This document shows positions 27,682 through 34,618 of a stretch of DNA of 44,694 bases, in pieces (the stretch's first letter is position 1; each line of letters begins with the position of its first letter). The DNA is from an uncultured Prevotella sp. (GTDB lineage Bacteria > Bacteroidota > Bacteroidia > Bacteroidales > Bacteroidaceae). Where the stretch lies: positions 1 through 44,694 of the forward strand of contig CAKPYB010000027.1 of NCBI GenBank assembly GCA_934202525.1, written 5' to 3'. The position numbers were made by a program, and so were the translations under genes. Under the pieces are notes generated by a model. That model made no database searches. It saw only the letters and a list, made by a program, of their open reading frames with translations, and was not told the DNA's origin.

Positions 27682-28128
27682 TTAGATGTCAGCATACTCA
27701 GGAATGGCATCGAAGCATGGACATTCCTTGATGCGCTCCCATGGATCGACCACTCCATTGTGGTTCTTGTCAGGCGAGATGTCACGATGTCCCATGATCT
27801 TGGCATCAGGGTAGCGCTGGCGCAACTCCTTCAAGAGTTGGCGAAGTCCAGCCTTCTGCTCTTCTGTTCGGTTGTCGATAGCCTTGCCAGTGCGGGATAT
27901 TCCACCCATGTATGCCACGTTGACGGAATCGTAATTGTGACCTTTAACTCCGTTGGACGGCAGGTCTTCTGTCATGAGCTGCGTGTACTTGCCATCAGCG
28001 GTTACGACCCAGTGGTAGCCTGGATAATGCCAGCCTTTGTTTCTAAACTCCTTGAGCAAGGCATCGACAGACCATGACTGTCGGCTTGCTGTACAATGTA
28101 CGAAAATTTTCTTAATCTTGCGTGCCAT
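27682..28128 (-). CDS. N-acetylmuramoyl-L-alanine amidase (endolysin)
   Basis: A 148-residue amidase of the Amidase_2/T7-lysozyme type that cuts the amide bond between MurNAc and the stem peptide. Zinc ligands are visible as His in KIFVHCTAS, His in IMGHRDIS and Cys in KECPCFD. The substrate-side segment GYHWVVTADGKYTQLM is typical. There is no signal peptide, so it needs the holin-like protein upstream for release. The start at 28128 (MARKIKK) is preferred because the longer ORF runs into the preceding gene; the genes overlap by 17 nt. Confidence 0.93.
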   Translation of the reverse strand: MARKIKKIFVHCTASRQSWSVDALLKEFRNKGWHYPGYHWVVTADGKYTQLMTEDLPSNGVKGHNYDSVNVAYMGGISRTGKAIDNRTEEQKAGLRQLLKELRQRYPDAKIMGHRDISPDKNHNGVVDPWERIKECPCFDAIPEYADI

Positions 28129-28354
28129 TTTTGTTGTTGAAATATTTATTGATAATGTCTTTAACTCTGGTGTCAAAAGTCAGTGCGAAACCAAAGACGG
28201 TTGCCACGTAAACCAGACTCTGCCCAAAGTACCACAAGACGTTAGACGTGACGTCGTGGGACATAAAAAAGCTGATGTACACGAGCACAATGCCAGCAAG
28301 CAGAACAATGCCAGCAGAGCTGTAGTGTATCCAATCCTTGGTATTTCTCTGCAT
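28112..28354 (-). CDS. Holin-like small membrane protein
   Basis: An 80-residue protein with two hydrophobic helices, WIHYSSAGIVLLAGIVLVYISFF and a second around VLWYFGQSLVYVATVFGFAL, with a charged C-terminus (KYFNNKNGTQD). It directly precedes and overlaps the amidase gene, which is the classic holin position. The start at 28354 (MQRNTKDW) is chosen over a 12-residue longer reading because a promoter element lies between the two. Function is inferred from topology and position. Confidence 0.65.
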   Translation of the reverse strand: MQRNTKDWIHYSSAGIVLLAGIVLVYISFFMSHDVTSNVLWYFGQSLVYVATVFGFALTFDTRVKDIINKYFNNKNGTQD

Positions 28355-28379
28355 ATCTGTACCTTTTTTAAATCTGGCA

Positions 28380-28387
28380 CAAAGGTA
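28380..28387 (-). promoter_or_regulatory. -7 promoter element for the lysis genes
   Basis: The minus strand reads TACCTTTG, 25 nt before the holin-like ATG and directly downstream of a terminator. The lysis, tape measure and hub genes can therefore be transcribed separately from the DGR. Confidence 0.55.
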
Positions 28388-28399
28388 CATATAATATAA

Positions 28400-28445
28400 G
28401 AAATATAAAAATACGGCAGGAAGAACGATTTCCCTCCTGCCGTAT
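28400..28445 (-). terminator. Rho-independent terminator after the 129-residue ORF
   Basis: ATACGGCAGG (28411-28420) pairs with 28436-28445, followed on the minus strand by a T/A-rich run. It closes the unit carrying the reverse transcriptase and the small ORF. Confidence 0.75.
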
Positions 28446-28452
28446 CTGATAA

Positions 28453-28842
28453 CTATGAGATATCCCTGTCGAGTAACTCTCTGGCCATCTGCTTAGCCTG
28501 CTCTCGCCACTCCTGGAATACCTGGTACTCTGTCTCGTGCTCCTGGTTTCCATCTCCATGGTTGCACAGGATGGCTTCGACATCGCCCTGACTGTACTTA
28601 GTACGAACCAGACCATTTACGAACTCGCGATAGCTTGCCGACTCAGCCTCAATCTTAGTGGAGCCGTCAATCTCTGTGCCCTCGTAGCTGTATGCTGTCA
28701 CTGTCTTACTATCGCCATCAGACTCCGACATGGTGGCGTCTGGGTGATAGTTTTCTACTTTCTGCTCACTCAAGTACAGAAGAAAATGCTTGCTGTCATA
28801 TCTCAAGTATGACATGCGGCAAAGATATAATTTCTTATTCAT
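28453..28842 (-). CDS. Hypothetical protein linked to the DGR reverse transcriptase
   Basis: A 129-residue acidic protein whose ATG follows the reverse transcriptase stop codon with no gap, so the two are probably translated together. It has a beta-like N-terminal half (YLRYDSKHFLLYLSEQKV) and a helical, Glu/Gln-rich C-terminal half (EYQVFQEWREQAKQMARELL). I do not recognise it. A DGR accessory protein (Avd) is usually a small basic four-helix protein, which this does not resemble. A second possible start at 28815 lies 4 nt after a TATCTTTGC element (28819-28827). Confidence 0.65.
   Translation of the reverse strand: MNKKLYLCRMSYLRYDSKHFLLYLSEQKVENYHPDATMSESDGDSKTVTAYSYEGTEIDGSTKIEAESASYREFVNGLVRTKYSQGDVEAILCNHGDGNQEHETEYQVFQEWREQAKQMARELLDRDIS
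28819..28827 (-). promoter_or_regulatory. Possible -7 element inside the start of the 129-residue ORF
   Basis: The minus strand reads TATCTTTGC, 4 nt before an in-frame ATG at 28815. It would give a leaderless message for a shorter form; low confidence. Confidence 0.3.
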
Positions 28843-29760
28843 CTAGATAAACTTATAAAATTTCTTGCCAAATTTATTGGTGAGTTCGGCGGCAACGGTG
28901 TAGAAGCCTTTGCCCAGCAGTTCCCACTCCTTGCGTGCCTGATCAACCAAAATATCTGAGCCAGTAAAGAGCCACCACGACTCTGGTTGCCACACCGGCT
29001 CCTCAATCTCATCTCCATGCTCATCGAATTGTCCTGTTTTCCGGACATGATCGATGAAACGGAAGCGAATCGCGAGGCGGTCCTTAGGCACCTTCTTGGT
29101 GACTATGTGCTTGGCGCCCTGGTCGTCAACCTCCTCGACCTGCTCCATCTTGAAGTCGACTCTCGACTTATCAATCTTGTAATCCTCTATGAGGATGAGG
29201 AACTTGTTATAGTCCTCAATGTTGTGGCACAGGATATCGCCTGGATGCTTCTTCTGTGCCATGCTCATGCCCTCGAAGGGAACCTCTCCCTTGCGGGCCT
29301 TCACAATCTGACCATACTTTTTCATACCGATTTTATTTAATAAGTTTTTTGTGTCTGCGTGTTTGGCAAGGCCAAGCCTGGAGGCTGCCTTGCGCCGGAT
29401 CTGCTCATCGCTAAGTCCACGTTTGCGCAATCTTGCCACCTGAGCACAGAGTGCCTGCTTGGTGCGCTTGCGCAAAAGGGCATGGTCGGCAAAGATCTTC
29501 TGTCCACAGAAGTCTATGCCGTCACATGTACGATGAATATTCCAACTTTTATTGATGCTCAGCTTCCAGTCTCTTGCCAAGTGCATGACTGCAAGCTCCG
29601 CCATGAGGCGTAAGAAGACCTTATCTTCATGCATAATGAAGATATTGTCCATGAATCTATAATAATGTTTGAGTCCTTCGCGGCAAAAACGGTCGAAGCG
29701 CTCATTGAGGGATTTTACCCCCCCACATTTAATACTCTTGCCTGCTGCTCCGAGCGGCAT
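28843..29760 (-). CDS. DGR reverse transcriptase, C-terminal part (-1 frame)
   Basis: This 305-codon frame continues the reverse transcriptase begun at 30449. In a fused product the first residue is Val (codon 29718-29716), giving 291 residues; the ATG at 29760 is nominal. It carries the palm active-site box YRFMDNIFIM, where YxDD would be expected, so the second Asp is Asn. Thumb-like motifs follow (KLSINKSWN, CDGIDFCGQKIF and a basic LRKRTKQALCAQVARLRKR helix region). Beyond about residue 140 there is an extra C-terminal region (VDFKMEQVEEVDDQGAKHIV to KKFYKFI) longer than typical DGR enzymes. On its own this fragment lacks fingers and the first catalytic Asp, so it should be inactive unless fused. 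Confidence 0.85.
   Translation of the reverse strand: MPLGAAGKSIKCGGVKSLNERFDRFCREGLKHYYRFMDNIFIMHEDKVFLRLMAELAVMHLARDWKLSINKSWNIHRTCDGIDFCGQKIFADHALLRKRTKQALCAQVARLRKRGLSDEQIRRKAASRLGLAKHADTKNLLNKIGMKKYGQIVKARKGEVPFEGMSMAQKKHPGDILCHNIEDYNKFLILIEDYKIDKSRVDFKMEQVEEVDDQGAKHIVTKKVPKDRLAIRFRFIDHVRKTGQFDEHGDEIEEPVWQPESWWLFTGSDILVDQARKEWELLGKGFYTVAAELTNKFGKKFYKFI
29715..29724 (-). other. G7 slippery run and stop codon joining the two RT frames
   Basis: The sense strand reads GTG GGG GGG TAA. The G7 run (29718-29724) fits the X XXY YYZ slippery form as G GGG GGG, with a stop codon next. Re-reading one G gives GGG GGG GTA AAA and joins the frames exactly into a 535-residue protein. Confidence 0.8.
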
Positions 29761-30449
29761 GTGAGGAGCATGTCCGTGACGTAGCGAGCCTGCCAGTAGC
29801 CATGTTTTTCAGGATCTTGGAGTATATCAAAACACCGCATGGCGAGATAGTCAAACCTCGCCAGAAATAGTTGTCCCAAAAGTTGTGTGAGCTTGACACC
29901 CAGCACTATGCCGTTGGCATAGCTGTCAACGACCTCGTCAACGAAAGCAAGCAGCTTGCGGTCCTTGATATACAACCTATACTCTCTCTTGAGCAAATTG
30001 TGCTCAACATTCTGGAAATAATGGTGTATATCCATGGGCAAGCAATAGAATGTGTCTTGCTGTGGCGAGGTAAAGATGTCCTTCTTGATAATCTTGTAGA
30101 AGAAATGCGTGCCTCGCCCCTTGGTACCAGCCGGACTGTTGAAAGGAATCTTGGCTCTCAACTTATCTTCACTGGTGTGCATGGCTGCATGCTGAATGAC
30201 ATGATCGCCAACAGGCAACTTATTGACTATGCGATGCTTGGGTTTTTCAACTGGCTTGGCCTCATAGTCTGATGTATGCCATGTCTGATGAACATATGCA
30301 CTTAGCAGGGCTTGAAGATTTGCCTCAAACTCTGCCTCAAACGCTTGAACTGAGAGACGGGACTTCTTGTGCCGGGAAAAATCAAAAAATGCTTCACGAA
30401 AATTTTGCAAAGTCTCAACCGCCTGTGAAATGTTACCTAACCTCTTCAC
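29715..30449 (-). CDS. DGR reverse transcriptase, N-terminal part (zero frame)
   Basis: A 244-residue frame that starts at a GTG codon (30449) and ends at TAA (29717-29715). It has the N-terminal region typical of DGR enzymes (SVQAFEAEFEANLQALLSAYVHQTW), the fingers motif KPKHRIVNKLPVGDHVIQHAAMH, the palm motif YCLPMDIHHYFQNV with the first catalytic Asp, and GIVLGVKLTQLLGQLF, which corresponds to the DGR-type motif 4. It stops before the YxDD box. The last sense codons GTG GGG GGG and the stop form a G GGG GGG heptamer plus UAA; a -1 slip reads on into the next frame. Alternatives are phase variation, a true frameshift mutation or a base-call error in the G7 run. Confidence 0.88.
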   Translation of the reverse strand: MKRLGNISQAVETLQNFREAFFDFSRHKKSRLSVQAFEAEFEANLQALLSAYVHQTWHTSDYEAKPVEKPKHRIVNKLPVGDHVIQHAAMHTSEDKLRAKIPFNSPAGTKGRGTHFFYKIIKKDIFTSPQQDTFYCLPMDIHHYFQNVEHNLLKREYRLYIKDRKLLAFVDEVVDSYANGIVLGVKLTQLLGQLFLARFDYLAMRCFDILQDPEKHGYWQARYVTDMLLTCRSEQQARVLNVGG

Positions 30450-30666
30450 TTGCTTTAAAATTTTATTTATATAAAAAAAGGTCGGTGTCTGATAAATGTC
30501 GGTGTCTGTGTCTGTTGTCTGCTTTTATGATGTCCTAACTTTCGACCGGATGACCCATTGTCATCATCTACTAGCTATTCTGCTAATGTGTATGTTTTGC
30601 CATGAGGCAAGGCCTGACTCCCGAAATCACTGCAGCTAAGCAAACTAACCTGCAGTATCTTGTTAA
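30450..30666 (-). ncRNA. Spacer RNA between template repeat and RT
   Basis: This 217-nt stretch between TR and the RT start has no convincing ORF. It holds three GTCGGTGTCTG/GTCTG-like repeats near 30481-30520 and a short TTGCC/GGCAA hairpin at 30597-30610. In known DGRs this part of the TR transcript is needed for priming and for RT binding (established knowledge), so it probably belongs to the TR RNA. Confidence 0.55.
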
Positions 30667-30788
30667 GTTGAGGGCCGCACCGTAGTTCACATTGTAATCC
30701 GAGACAGCATTGTTCACATTGAGCGTCGACAGACCGCATTGACCACCATTGTTAGCGTTGCCACCGCGCAAACACAAGCGAAAACCGG
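30667..30788 (-). repeat. DGR template repeat (TR)
   Basis: This 122-bp non-coding repeat matches the variable repeat at 31061-31182 without gaps at a fixed offset of 394. There are 13 mismatches, and every one is at an A of the TR sense strand. Read in the VR frame it is rich in AAC/AAT codons (nine Asn plus one mutated Tyr codon), as expected for a template whose adenines are randomised without making stop codons at AAY. Confidence 0.97.
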
Positions 30789-30821
30789 CGCAGGAATCAC
30801 AGCCTGGTTTGATAACCGCCT

Positions 30822-30830
30822 GCAAAGGTA
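30822..30830 (-). promoter_or_regulatory. -7 promoter element for the TR RNA and RT
   Basis: The minus strand reads TACCTTTGC. Transcription would begin near 30815, about 27 nt before TR, and continue into the RT gene. The nearest TTTG (30858-30861) is 27 nt away, longer than the usual 19-21, so this may be a weak promoter. Confidence 0.6.
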
Positions 30831-30873
30831 CTGAAAAAAATCGGAATGAAAGAATGTCAAAGAGCGAAATTTC

Positions 30874-30900
30874 AAAAAAAATCGACCGCCCAAGGGCGGT
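30874..30900 (-). terminator. Rho-independent terminator between target gene and TR
   Basis: ACCGCCC (30885-30891) pairs with GGGCGGT (30894-30900) over a 2-nt loop, followed on the minus strand by CGA and eight T residues (30874-30881). It should end the tail fibre transcript before TR. Confidence 0.85.
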
Positions 30901-30930
30901 AAGGTTTGCTCGCTACGCTCGCAGGGTGCT

Positions 30931-30973
30931 CAGGATTGCCCTTGGTTCCGCTGGGAAACCTTGGCCAATCCTG
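30931..30973 (-). other. Interrupted hairpin downstream of the variable repeat
   Basis: CAGGATTG (30931-30938) pairs with CAATCCTG (30966-30973), and the stem continues inward with mismatches (CC, then GGTT/AACC). It lies about 90 bp beyond the VR end. DGRs often need a hairpin or cruciform just 3' of VR for retrohoming; this is a candidate, though farther away than usual. Confidence 0.5.
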
Positions 30974-31009
30974 CACACTCCAGCTCACATCAGCACACCT
31001 CTGTCCACT

Positions 31010-32434
31010 CTAGGCCGCCTCGTAATACACTGGTTCAATTGACCACTCGGATGCTGCTTCGCAGAGGGCCGCACCGCAGCACACATCGTAATCCGAGACA
31101 GCAAGGCTCACATGGAGCGTCGACAGACCGCACTGACCACCATTGTCAGCGTAGCCACCGCGCAAACACAAGCGAAAACCGGAAGTTGCTCCTGACGTAT
31201 TCCAGAAATAGCAAGTCGAATAGGTTGACTCTGTAGCACCAATCTGCGTACAGAAGTTCTCGAGATGTTCCATCGACAAGGTCTTGATATATCCTTCACC
31301 ACCACCTGGTGACTTGCTCAACGCCCTCATGCCGGAAGGGTTGCCGATGGTCCATGAACCGTATATTGACGGAGCCACGAGGTGTGTCATGGTCTTGTCA
31401 CTGTTGACCTGACAGAACTCATCATCCGGCATTCGCCAGAGATTGCCGAAGCCGTTCTTTAAGCCGAAGAAACATGGAATCTTGGCATTATAGACCGTTG
31501 TCCCTGCATCATTTTTAACAGCATAGGTCGCTTCTCCACATGAATCACCAAGTTCAATGCCTGCACTCATAGGTGCGACAGGTCTCCAGCCGTTGTAGCC
31601 ACCCCAGTCTGGCATCTGCGTCAAGCCTGCACCTAGACCTCCCTGGTAGAGACCATTGGCATCCTTGTTGGCATTGACGGCATCCTGATCGTAATGTGTA
31701 CCGAAGATGACGCCGAAAAGAATTGCTACAATGGATGTATGTCGCATGGTTGTGCTGAGCCAGCCCTTGCCATTCTTGCGTGCTGCAGCTCTGAACTGCT
31801 CAGCAGGCAGATTAGTTGCTGGTCTACCCAGAAGCGTTTTATTTGTGCCATCATAAGACGAATTGTTGTCTCCACCACGATAGTCAGCTCCATTATTGAT
31901 ATAGCTCACAAGTCTGCCTGTGCTTCGCTCTATAGCGGCGAATCCTGCAGCAGAGAGACTGCCGATAGGAATCTCGTAGTTAAACTCACCAGGAATTGGC
32001 TTGATGCCAATCTGCTCATAGTGCAATCCGCCAATATCCTTGAGGACAACGTAGAATTTACGTCCCCATCCCCACTGATAGTGACCTTCAGAGCCATCCA
32101 GCTTCGCTGGTTCCCCTGTAGCATACTTGTAGTGATCCTTGCTGTCGAGCTTCCGACGACTGTGGTCATTCTTGACCAGGTATGCGCCAAGCCCGAGGAT
32201 GTATGGCAACTCCTTCAGCAACTCAAGTGAGCCAATGTATGATGCAGCCTTAGGCGTTGCGTTGTTAGTGTCCCACACTCTTCCACACCAGGCATGCTGA
32301 CCAATAGCAAGGTCAGCCTTGAGCGCATCCATACCGATGCTAGTGACATTGCCATTCTGGTCTGTCAACAGCACTCTCTGGTTGCTGTTGACGGTTGTGA
32401 CTTTCGTCACGGAATTGAATTTTTTACCTTCCAT
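31010..32434 (-). CDS. DGR target: tail receptor-binding protein with C-type-lectin-like variable end
   Basis: A 474-residue tail fibre/tip protein. The N-terminal part (MEGKKFNSVTKVTTV...) resembles phage fibre attachment regions. The C-terminal half (about 230-474) has features of the FGE-sulfatase/C-type-lectin-like fold used by DGR targets: FGNLWRMPDDEF, YFWNTSGATSGFRLCLRGG. The variable repeat covers about residues 418-458. Residues changed relative to TR lie at positions encoded by TR AAC, AAT or TAC codons (now Tyr, Asp, His, Ser, Leu, Asp and three Cys). The last 16 or so residues after VR are constant. It is the final gene of the fibre module, 11 bp after another fibre protein, and is followed by a strong terminator. 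Role: host receptor recognition (established for DGR phages, inferred here). Confidence 0.9.
   Translation of the reverse strand: MEGKKFNSVTKVTTVNSNQRVLLTDQNGNVTSIGMDALKADLAIGQHAWCGRVWDTNNATPKAASYIGSLELLKELPYILGLGAYLVKNDHSRRKLDSKDHYKYATGEPAKLDGSEGHYQWGWGRKFYVVLKDIGGLHYEQIGIKPIPGEFNYEIPIGSLSAAGFAAIERSTGRLVSYINNGADYRGGDNNSSYDGTNKTLLGRPATNLPAEQFRAAARKNGKGWLSTTMRHTSIVAILFGVIFGTHYDQDAVNANKDANGLYQGGLGAGLTQMPDWGGYNGWRPVAPMSAGIELGDSCGEATYAVKNDAGTTVYNAKIPCFFGLKNGFGNLWRMPDDEFCQVNSDKTMTHLVAPSIYGSWTIGNPSGMRALSKSPGGGEGYIKTLSMEHLENFCTQIGATESTYSTCYFWNTSGATSGFRLCLRGGYADNGGQCGLSTLHVSLAVSDYDVCCGAALCEAASEWSIEPVYYEAA
31061..31182 (-). repeat. DGR variable repeat (VR)
   Basis: The 3' segment of the tail protein gene, matching TR over 122 bp with 13 substitutions, all A-to-N. 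Invariant parts encode GFRLCLRGG, GGQCGLSTL and AVSDY. The sense-strand 3' end, GGTGCGGCCCTC, is identical in TR and VR and is a plausible initiation-of-homing segment. Immediately beyond it the two sequences diverge at non-A bases. Confidence 0.97.
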
Positions 32435-32445
32435 TTCCAGCTATT

Positions 32446-33222
32446 CTAATTTTGATTATTTTCTACATTATTATATACCCATATTGTATGACCAAGATGG
32501 TTCGTGCCGATTAGCTCACACCACCCTTCAACTCCTATGGTAGTCTCTTTTCTCGTTGAGAAACTGCTGCCTGCCTCCATGAATACGTCCATTTTCTCCT
32601 CGCCTTTAAGTTCCGCTGGCGGTGAACTGCGAGTTATGATAGGATTGAAGACAACGATGTGCATGAATTCTTCATCTTTCAGGTGTGGTAGGACATAGGT
32701 TCCGCCACCCCGGATGAAAGAGCCATTTATGACACTAGTACCATCAGTTACAGTATTCACGTTGTATCTCAGTCTTCCGACAGAGACATCTCCAGAGACG
32801 CTGACATTCTGGAATATTCCTCCCTTGCAAACGAGATCGCCGTCCTTAGCTCTGAAGACTACATTGCCGTCCTTATCTTTCATCTCGATGGTTCGGACAC
32901 CCAGGTTCTCTACCATCTGGTACTGGGCGAGGATGATGTGGGCTATGATGAGTTCGATAGACTGACCCAGTCGCCAATAATGGTTGTTCAGATCAGCTGC
33001 AGATCCCGGATAATTATCTGCAGTCTTGACGTGCGTCTTGATGCAGGAATAGCTATTGCCATTATATAAGACAACATCCTTCCACTCTTCACCTTCTCCA
33101 CCCGCTTCGAATGTGTATCCATTGCTGCAGGTATTCCACAGCTGCGGACCTCGAAGGACGCTGCCCTTCTCACCCTTGACAGCCTTCCGGATAAAATTAA
33201 TAGTTCTTGTTATTACTGTCAT
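32446..33222 (-). CDS. Phage tail fibre/tip protein
   Basis: A 258-residue protein between the 364-residue tail protein (3 bp away) and the DGR target (11 bp away). A short collagen-like KGEKGSVLRGPQ stretch (about residues 16-27) is followed by a small module with aromatic residues (EWKDVVLYNGNSYSC, about 45-60) like short carbohydrate-binding modules of tail tips, then a helical stretch and beta-rich C-terminal repeats (VRTIEMKDKDGNVVF, GIFQNVSVSGDVSV). It probably links the variable fibre to the tail tip. The function is inferred. Confidence 0.6.
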   Translation of the reverse strand: MTVITRTINFIRKAVKGEKGSVLRGPQLWNTCSNGYTFEAGGEGEEWKDVVLYNGNSYSCIKTHVKTADNYPGSAADLNNHYWRLGQSIELIIAHIILAQYQMVENLGVRTIEMKDKDGNVVFRAKDGDLVCKGGIFQNVSVSGDVSVGRLRYNVNTVTDGTSVINGSFIRGGGTYVLPHLKDEEFMHIVVFNPIITRSSPPAELKGEEKMDVFMEAGSSFSTRKETTIGVEGWCELIGTNHLGHTIWVYNNVENNQN

Positions 33223-33225
33223 AGA

Positions 33226-34320
33226 CTACTTGACTGATTGAATCGTTAATGACACGCTGCTGTAACCGGCATGCTCGCAGTCTGCCCTGGTCACAGCAAA
33301 TGAACTCAGCTGGACAGTAGGCTTGCGTGCTGCCTCAGTATTGAGGACAACACCAGAACCTGACTTCAGCGTGAAATAAAACTTACTACCGATAGCCTCA
33401 GACTTTCCCCTGACAATCAGTCTCGGAGTATAGGTCACAGTACCATTGCCTGACTCGTCCTCGCTGATAGACTCATCAGCCGGTGTCGGGTTGGGCTCAA
33501 TATCGTATGGATCTGACGCATCGATGACAGTCTGGAAGTCGAAACCCAGCATATTATCCTTGCCCATGGCCTTGTCGTTGTAAACTTCCACCATGAACTC
33601 CCTCGTGCAATCAACATCTGATGCCTTGACGGTGAGGATCTTGGCACTGGCTCCTGCAATCTGCTCCCAACCTGTGATGCTATTGACTGCTTTATACCAC
33701 TTGTAATATAGTCCTGCTGTCAGAGTTTCGTTGCCCTGCGTGACTTTGGCTTCGAGCTGGCAGCTGTCATCCTTGCTACCCAGAACGAAGTTGTGCGTAT
33801 CATTAGCCGGAGCCTTTATTGTCACACGATAGGCGACTCCTGTGTAAGGGCCAACGGAAATATCGTAGCTAGCCTGAATATCATCTGTAGCCTCCTGCTG
33901 CCCAGAACGCTCTGTGATGGTACCGACCATCCTGATTGTAATGCCGCTATAATTGGAAACCTTAACCAGGTTGTTGCAGATTTTCAGTCCCCAATATAAT
34001 TGCGAAGCACTTGGTCTGATAACTTCAAAGAGACCGTCAAACAGTCCTGTAGACTTGCCTGCAGAATTGAAAGGAATCTCCGTATCATTGAAGAAGTACT
34101 TCATGGAGGTAGGTGTACTGATGCCTTCTGCTGTTCTCGATGAGATGACGACGAAGTACAGCTTCGGCTGCGTCTGCGAGAAATCCGGATAGACAGTCAC
34201 GACATCCCCATTTCTCTGGTACTCCTGGTAGATATCTCCGTCAGGCGACTGGATTGACGGAGTAAATGTACCCATCTTTGGTATGAAGTTGATGGTTGTC
34301 GACTTACTTGCGCTACTCAT
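33226..34320 (-). CDS. Phage tail protein with Ig-like domains
   Basis: A 364-residue beta-rich protein with repeated Ig-like stretches (GLYYKWYKAVNSITGWEQI, ILTVKASDVDCTREFMVEV) and a Pro/Asp/Glu-rich hinge (PYDIEPNPTPADES). It overlaps the upstream small gene by 8 nt. No enzyme motif is visible. Ig-like folds of this type decorate tail tubes and fibres and can bind surface sugars (established knowledge). Its place in the fibre module supports a tail role; the exact part is unknown. Confidence 0.55.
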   Translation of the reverse strand: MSSASKSTTINFIPKMGTFTPSIQSPDGDIYQEYQRNGDVVTVYPDFSQTQPKLYFVVISSRTAEGISTPTSMKYFFNDTEIPFNSAGKSTGLFDGLFEVIRPSASQLYWGLKICNNLVKVSNYSGITIRMVGTITERSGQQEATDDIQASYDISVGPYTGVAYRVTIKAPANDTHNFVLGSKDDSCQLEAKVTQGNETLTAGLYYKWYKAVNSITGWEQIAGASAKILTVKASDVDCTREFMVEVYNDKAMGKDNMLGFDFQTVIDASDPYDIEPNPTPADESISEDESGNGTVTYTPRLIVRGKSEAIGSKFYFTLKSGSGVVLNTEAARKPTVQLSSFAVTRADCEHAGYSSVSLTIQSVK

Positions 34321-34597
34321 TTTCTGCCTCCTCTCTCTGCTCTGTCATGATGAATCTGCTGTCTGTAGCTACAGGCAGCTTGTTGCACACTTTGCCTTCC
34401 TGCTCCATGCAGGCGGTCTTGCCATCCATAGCGATAGCGCCTATTCTGGACAGCGTCTCCTCGAACTCGATAGGCTCCCCAAGCTGTAGAATATCCTGAC
34501 ACCAGAGAATGAAATTGCCATCCTGCAGCTCAGTTCTGTCCTCTGTCAGCTGAAGTAACTCCACGACCTTGCGATTTGCCTTGATGTATCTTTCCAT
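34313..34597 (-). CDS. Small conserved-looking tail-module protein
   Basis: A 94-residue, mostly helical acidic protein (MERYIKANRKVVELLQL, IEFEETLSRIGAIAMDG). Its start is 21 bp after the preceding gene and its end overlaps the next by 8 nt, so it is clearly part of the operon. I do not recognise a family. Possible roles are a fibre assembly chaperone or small tail-tip subunit; neither is shown by the sequence. Confidence 0.6.
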   Translation of the reverse strand: MERYIKANRKVVELLQLTEDRTELQDGNFILWCQDILQLGEPIEFEETLSRIGAIAMDGKTACMEQEGKVCNKLPVATDSRFIMTEQREEAENE

Positions 34598-34618
34598 ATA
34601 TTATATTATAAATGATGA

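Noticed and set aside
28453..28842. The 129-residue ORF as Avd
   Set aside because: It is acidic and partly beta, unlike the basic helical Avd family; kept as an unknown.
28843..30449. Group II intron or retron reverse transcriptase
   Set aside because: No maturase or HNH domain, no intron RNA ends and no retron msr/msd pattern. TR/VR adenine substitutions and DGR-type motifs identify a DGR.
30583..30825. An 80-codon frame covering the template repeat as a gene
   Set aside because: It reads the TR in the VR frame; both its ends lie outside homologous coding sequence and it overlaps the TR promoter element. TR is non-coding.
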